This document shows, piece by piece, positions 63,371 to 64,000 of a stretch of 64,000 bases of DNA. The stretch comes from Ascoidea asiatica (Eukaryota; Ascomycota; Saccharomycetes; Ascoideales; Ascoideaceae): the NCBI GenBank assembly GCA_001600695.1, contig BCKQ01000021.1, positions 1 through 64,000 on the forward strand, in the 5' to 3' direction. The notes beneath the pieces are model-generated. The model was not told the origin of the DNA, did no database searches, and was given only the letters and a program-made list of their open reading frames with translations. Position numbers and translations under genes: made by a program. How positions within the stretch are numbered: position 1 is the first letter of the stretch; the number at the start of each line of letters is the position of its first letter.

Positions 63371-64000
63371 ATGAAATTAAAGACTTTAATATCTTCTCCT
63401 AAATCTCATTCAAATTCAAATTCAAATTCAAATTCAAATTCAAACCATGATTTAAATGATTCATCAATTAAAAGAAAATCTTCATTACCTCCAATAAATC
63501 AATATAATCCATTAAATTATTCTTCTGAATCTTCAAAAGTTTATGTAAATTCATTAAAAGCAAATTCAAGAAATAATTCATTAAGAAATAATTCTCTAAG
63601 AAACAATTCAAGAAATAATTTTTTAAGAAATTCATCATTTTCAAATTATATCAATGAAAATGAAAATGAAAATGAAAATGAAAATGAAAATGATTTAAGT
63701 TATAATGAAATTGATTTATTAACTACAAGAAATACTTTAAGAAATTCAACAATGAATTCTTCATCAAATCCATTAACAAATAATAATAATAATAATAATA
63801 ATAATACCAACAATAACAATAATCATAGTGCTGCTTTTGCAGCGGCTAAAGCTTTATCTAACGCTAGATCAAATTCAATTCAATCTTCAAATATTAATAA
63901 CTTAAATACTAGAAATAGAAATAGAAATAGAAATTCAAGCTTAAGTTTAAATAAATCTTTAAGAACTTCAAGTTTATCAAATAATAATTTCAATAATATC
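63371..64000 (+). CDS. Asn/Ser-rich protein of unknown function, 3' end outside window
   Basis: ATG 63371 opens a frame of 210 codons with no stop to the window edge. Leader is AT-rich with TATATATATA about 30 bp upstream of an A-run and the ATG. The visible protein is low complexity: SNSNSNSN, repeated LRNNS units, a (NE)n run, poly-Asn, RNRNRNRN, with one distinct patch HSAAFAAAKALSNAR. Codon bias is the same as neighbouring genes, which supports a real gene. The visible part contains no recognisable domain. Confidence 0.75.
   Translation, partial: MKLKTLISSPKSHSNSNSNSNSNSNHDLNDSSIKRKSSLPPINQYNPLNYSSESSKVYVNSLKANSRNNSLRNNSLRNNSRNNFLRNSSFSNYINENENENENENENDLSYNEIDLLTTRNTLRNSTMNSSSNPLTNNNNNNNNNTNNNNNHSAAFAAAKALSNARSNSIQSSNINNLNTRNRNRNRNSSLSLNKSLRTSSLSNNNFNNI

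Overview
This is nuclear DNA from a very AT-rich budding yeast (Saccharomycotina). The evidence is the set of single-copy yeast orthologues (SRC1/HEH1, GTR2, CCL1, IST1, EXO70, TAF9, PNC1, MCX1, HNT3, RIO1), short introns with GTAAGT-type donors and TACTAAC branch points, one tRNA-Val gene with a pol III T-run, and coding sequence dominated by AAT, TTA, AAA and AGA codons with long Asn, Asp and Ser tracts. Almost every gene is longer than its S. cerevisiae counterpart because of low-complexity insertions. CTG codons are so rare at conserved positions that I cannot tell from this window whether CUG is read as Leu, Ser or Ala.

Layout. 1-8.7 kb: 3' part of a divergent metacaspase, a decayed protein-kinase relic, then the four-exon inner-nuclear-membrane gene SRC1/HEH1. 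9-16 kb: a small mitochondrial membrane protein, GTR2 (TORC1/EGO GTPase), an LRR-like protein, cyclin CCL1 (TFIIH kinase) and IST1 (ESCRT). 16.8-33 kb: a FUSC/BRE4-type membrane protein, a 1681-residue helical protein of unknown function, a two-domain soluble ABC ATPase (YDR061W type), EXO70, TAF9 and tRNA-Val(UAC). 33-48 kb: an ALY-type arrestin, then two practically identical aldehyde dehydrogenase genes in inverted orientation flanking PNC1, MCX1 and a YPR011C-type mitochondrial carrier. 48.6-55.5 kb: two divergent DHA1 drug/polyamine transporter paralogues with HNT3 (aprataxin) between them. 55.8-64 kb: a TRE1/TRE2-type pseudo-peptidase, RIO1, a mitochondrial peroxiredoxin and the start of an Asn/Ser-rich gene cut by the window edge.

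The genes do not form one pathway. They are typical scattered yeast genes, mostly in alternating or convergent order, with GC-richer islands marking promoters. Two genes plausibly meet in one ubiquitin pathway: the ALY-type arrestin and the TRE-type protein both carry PPxY motifs that recruit Rsp5-type ligases to transporters.

The most interesting items are: (i) SRC1, where two overlapping 5' splice donors 5 nt apart would give two proteins with different C-termini from one 208-nt dual-coded stretch, paralleling the known S. cerevisiae alternative splicing although the donors differ; (ii) a 1529-bp inverted repeat that appears identical and covers nearly the whole of both ALD genes, with sharp boundaries, indicating recent gene conversion and a potentially invertible 5.6-kb segment; (iii) the kinase relic upstream of SRC1; (iv) a 16-bp promoter motif shared by unrelated genes; and (v) several proteins with altered active sites (metacaspase, aprataxin, TRE-type, ABC ATPase). 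I found no transposon, CRISPR array or viral element.
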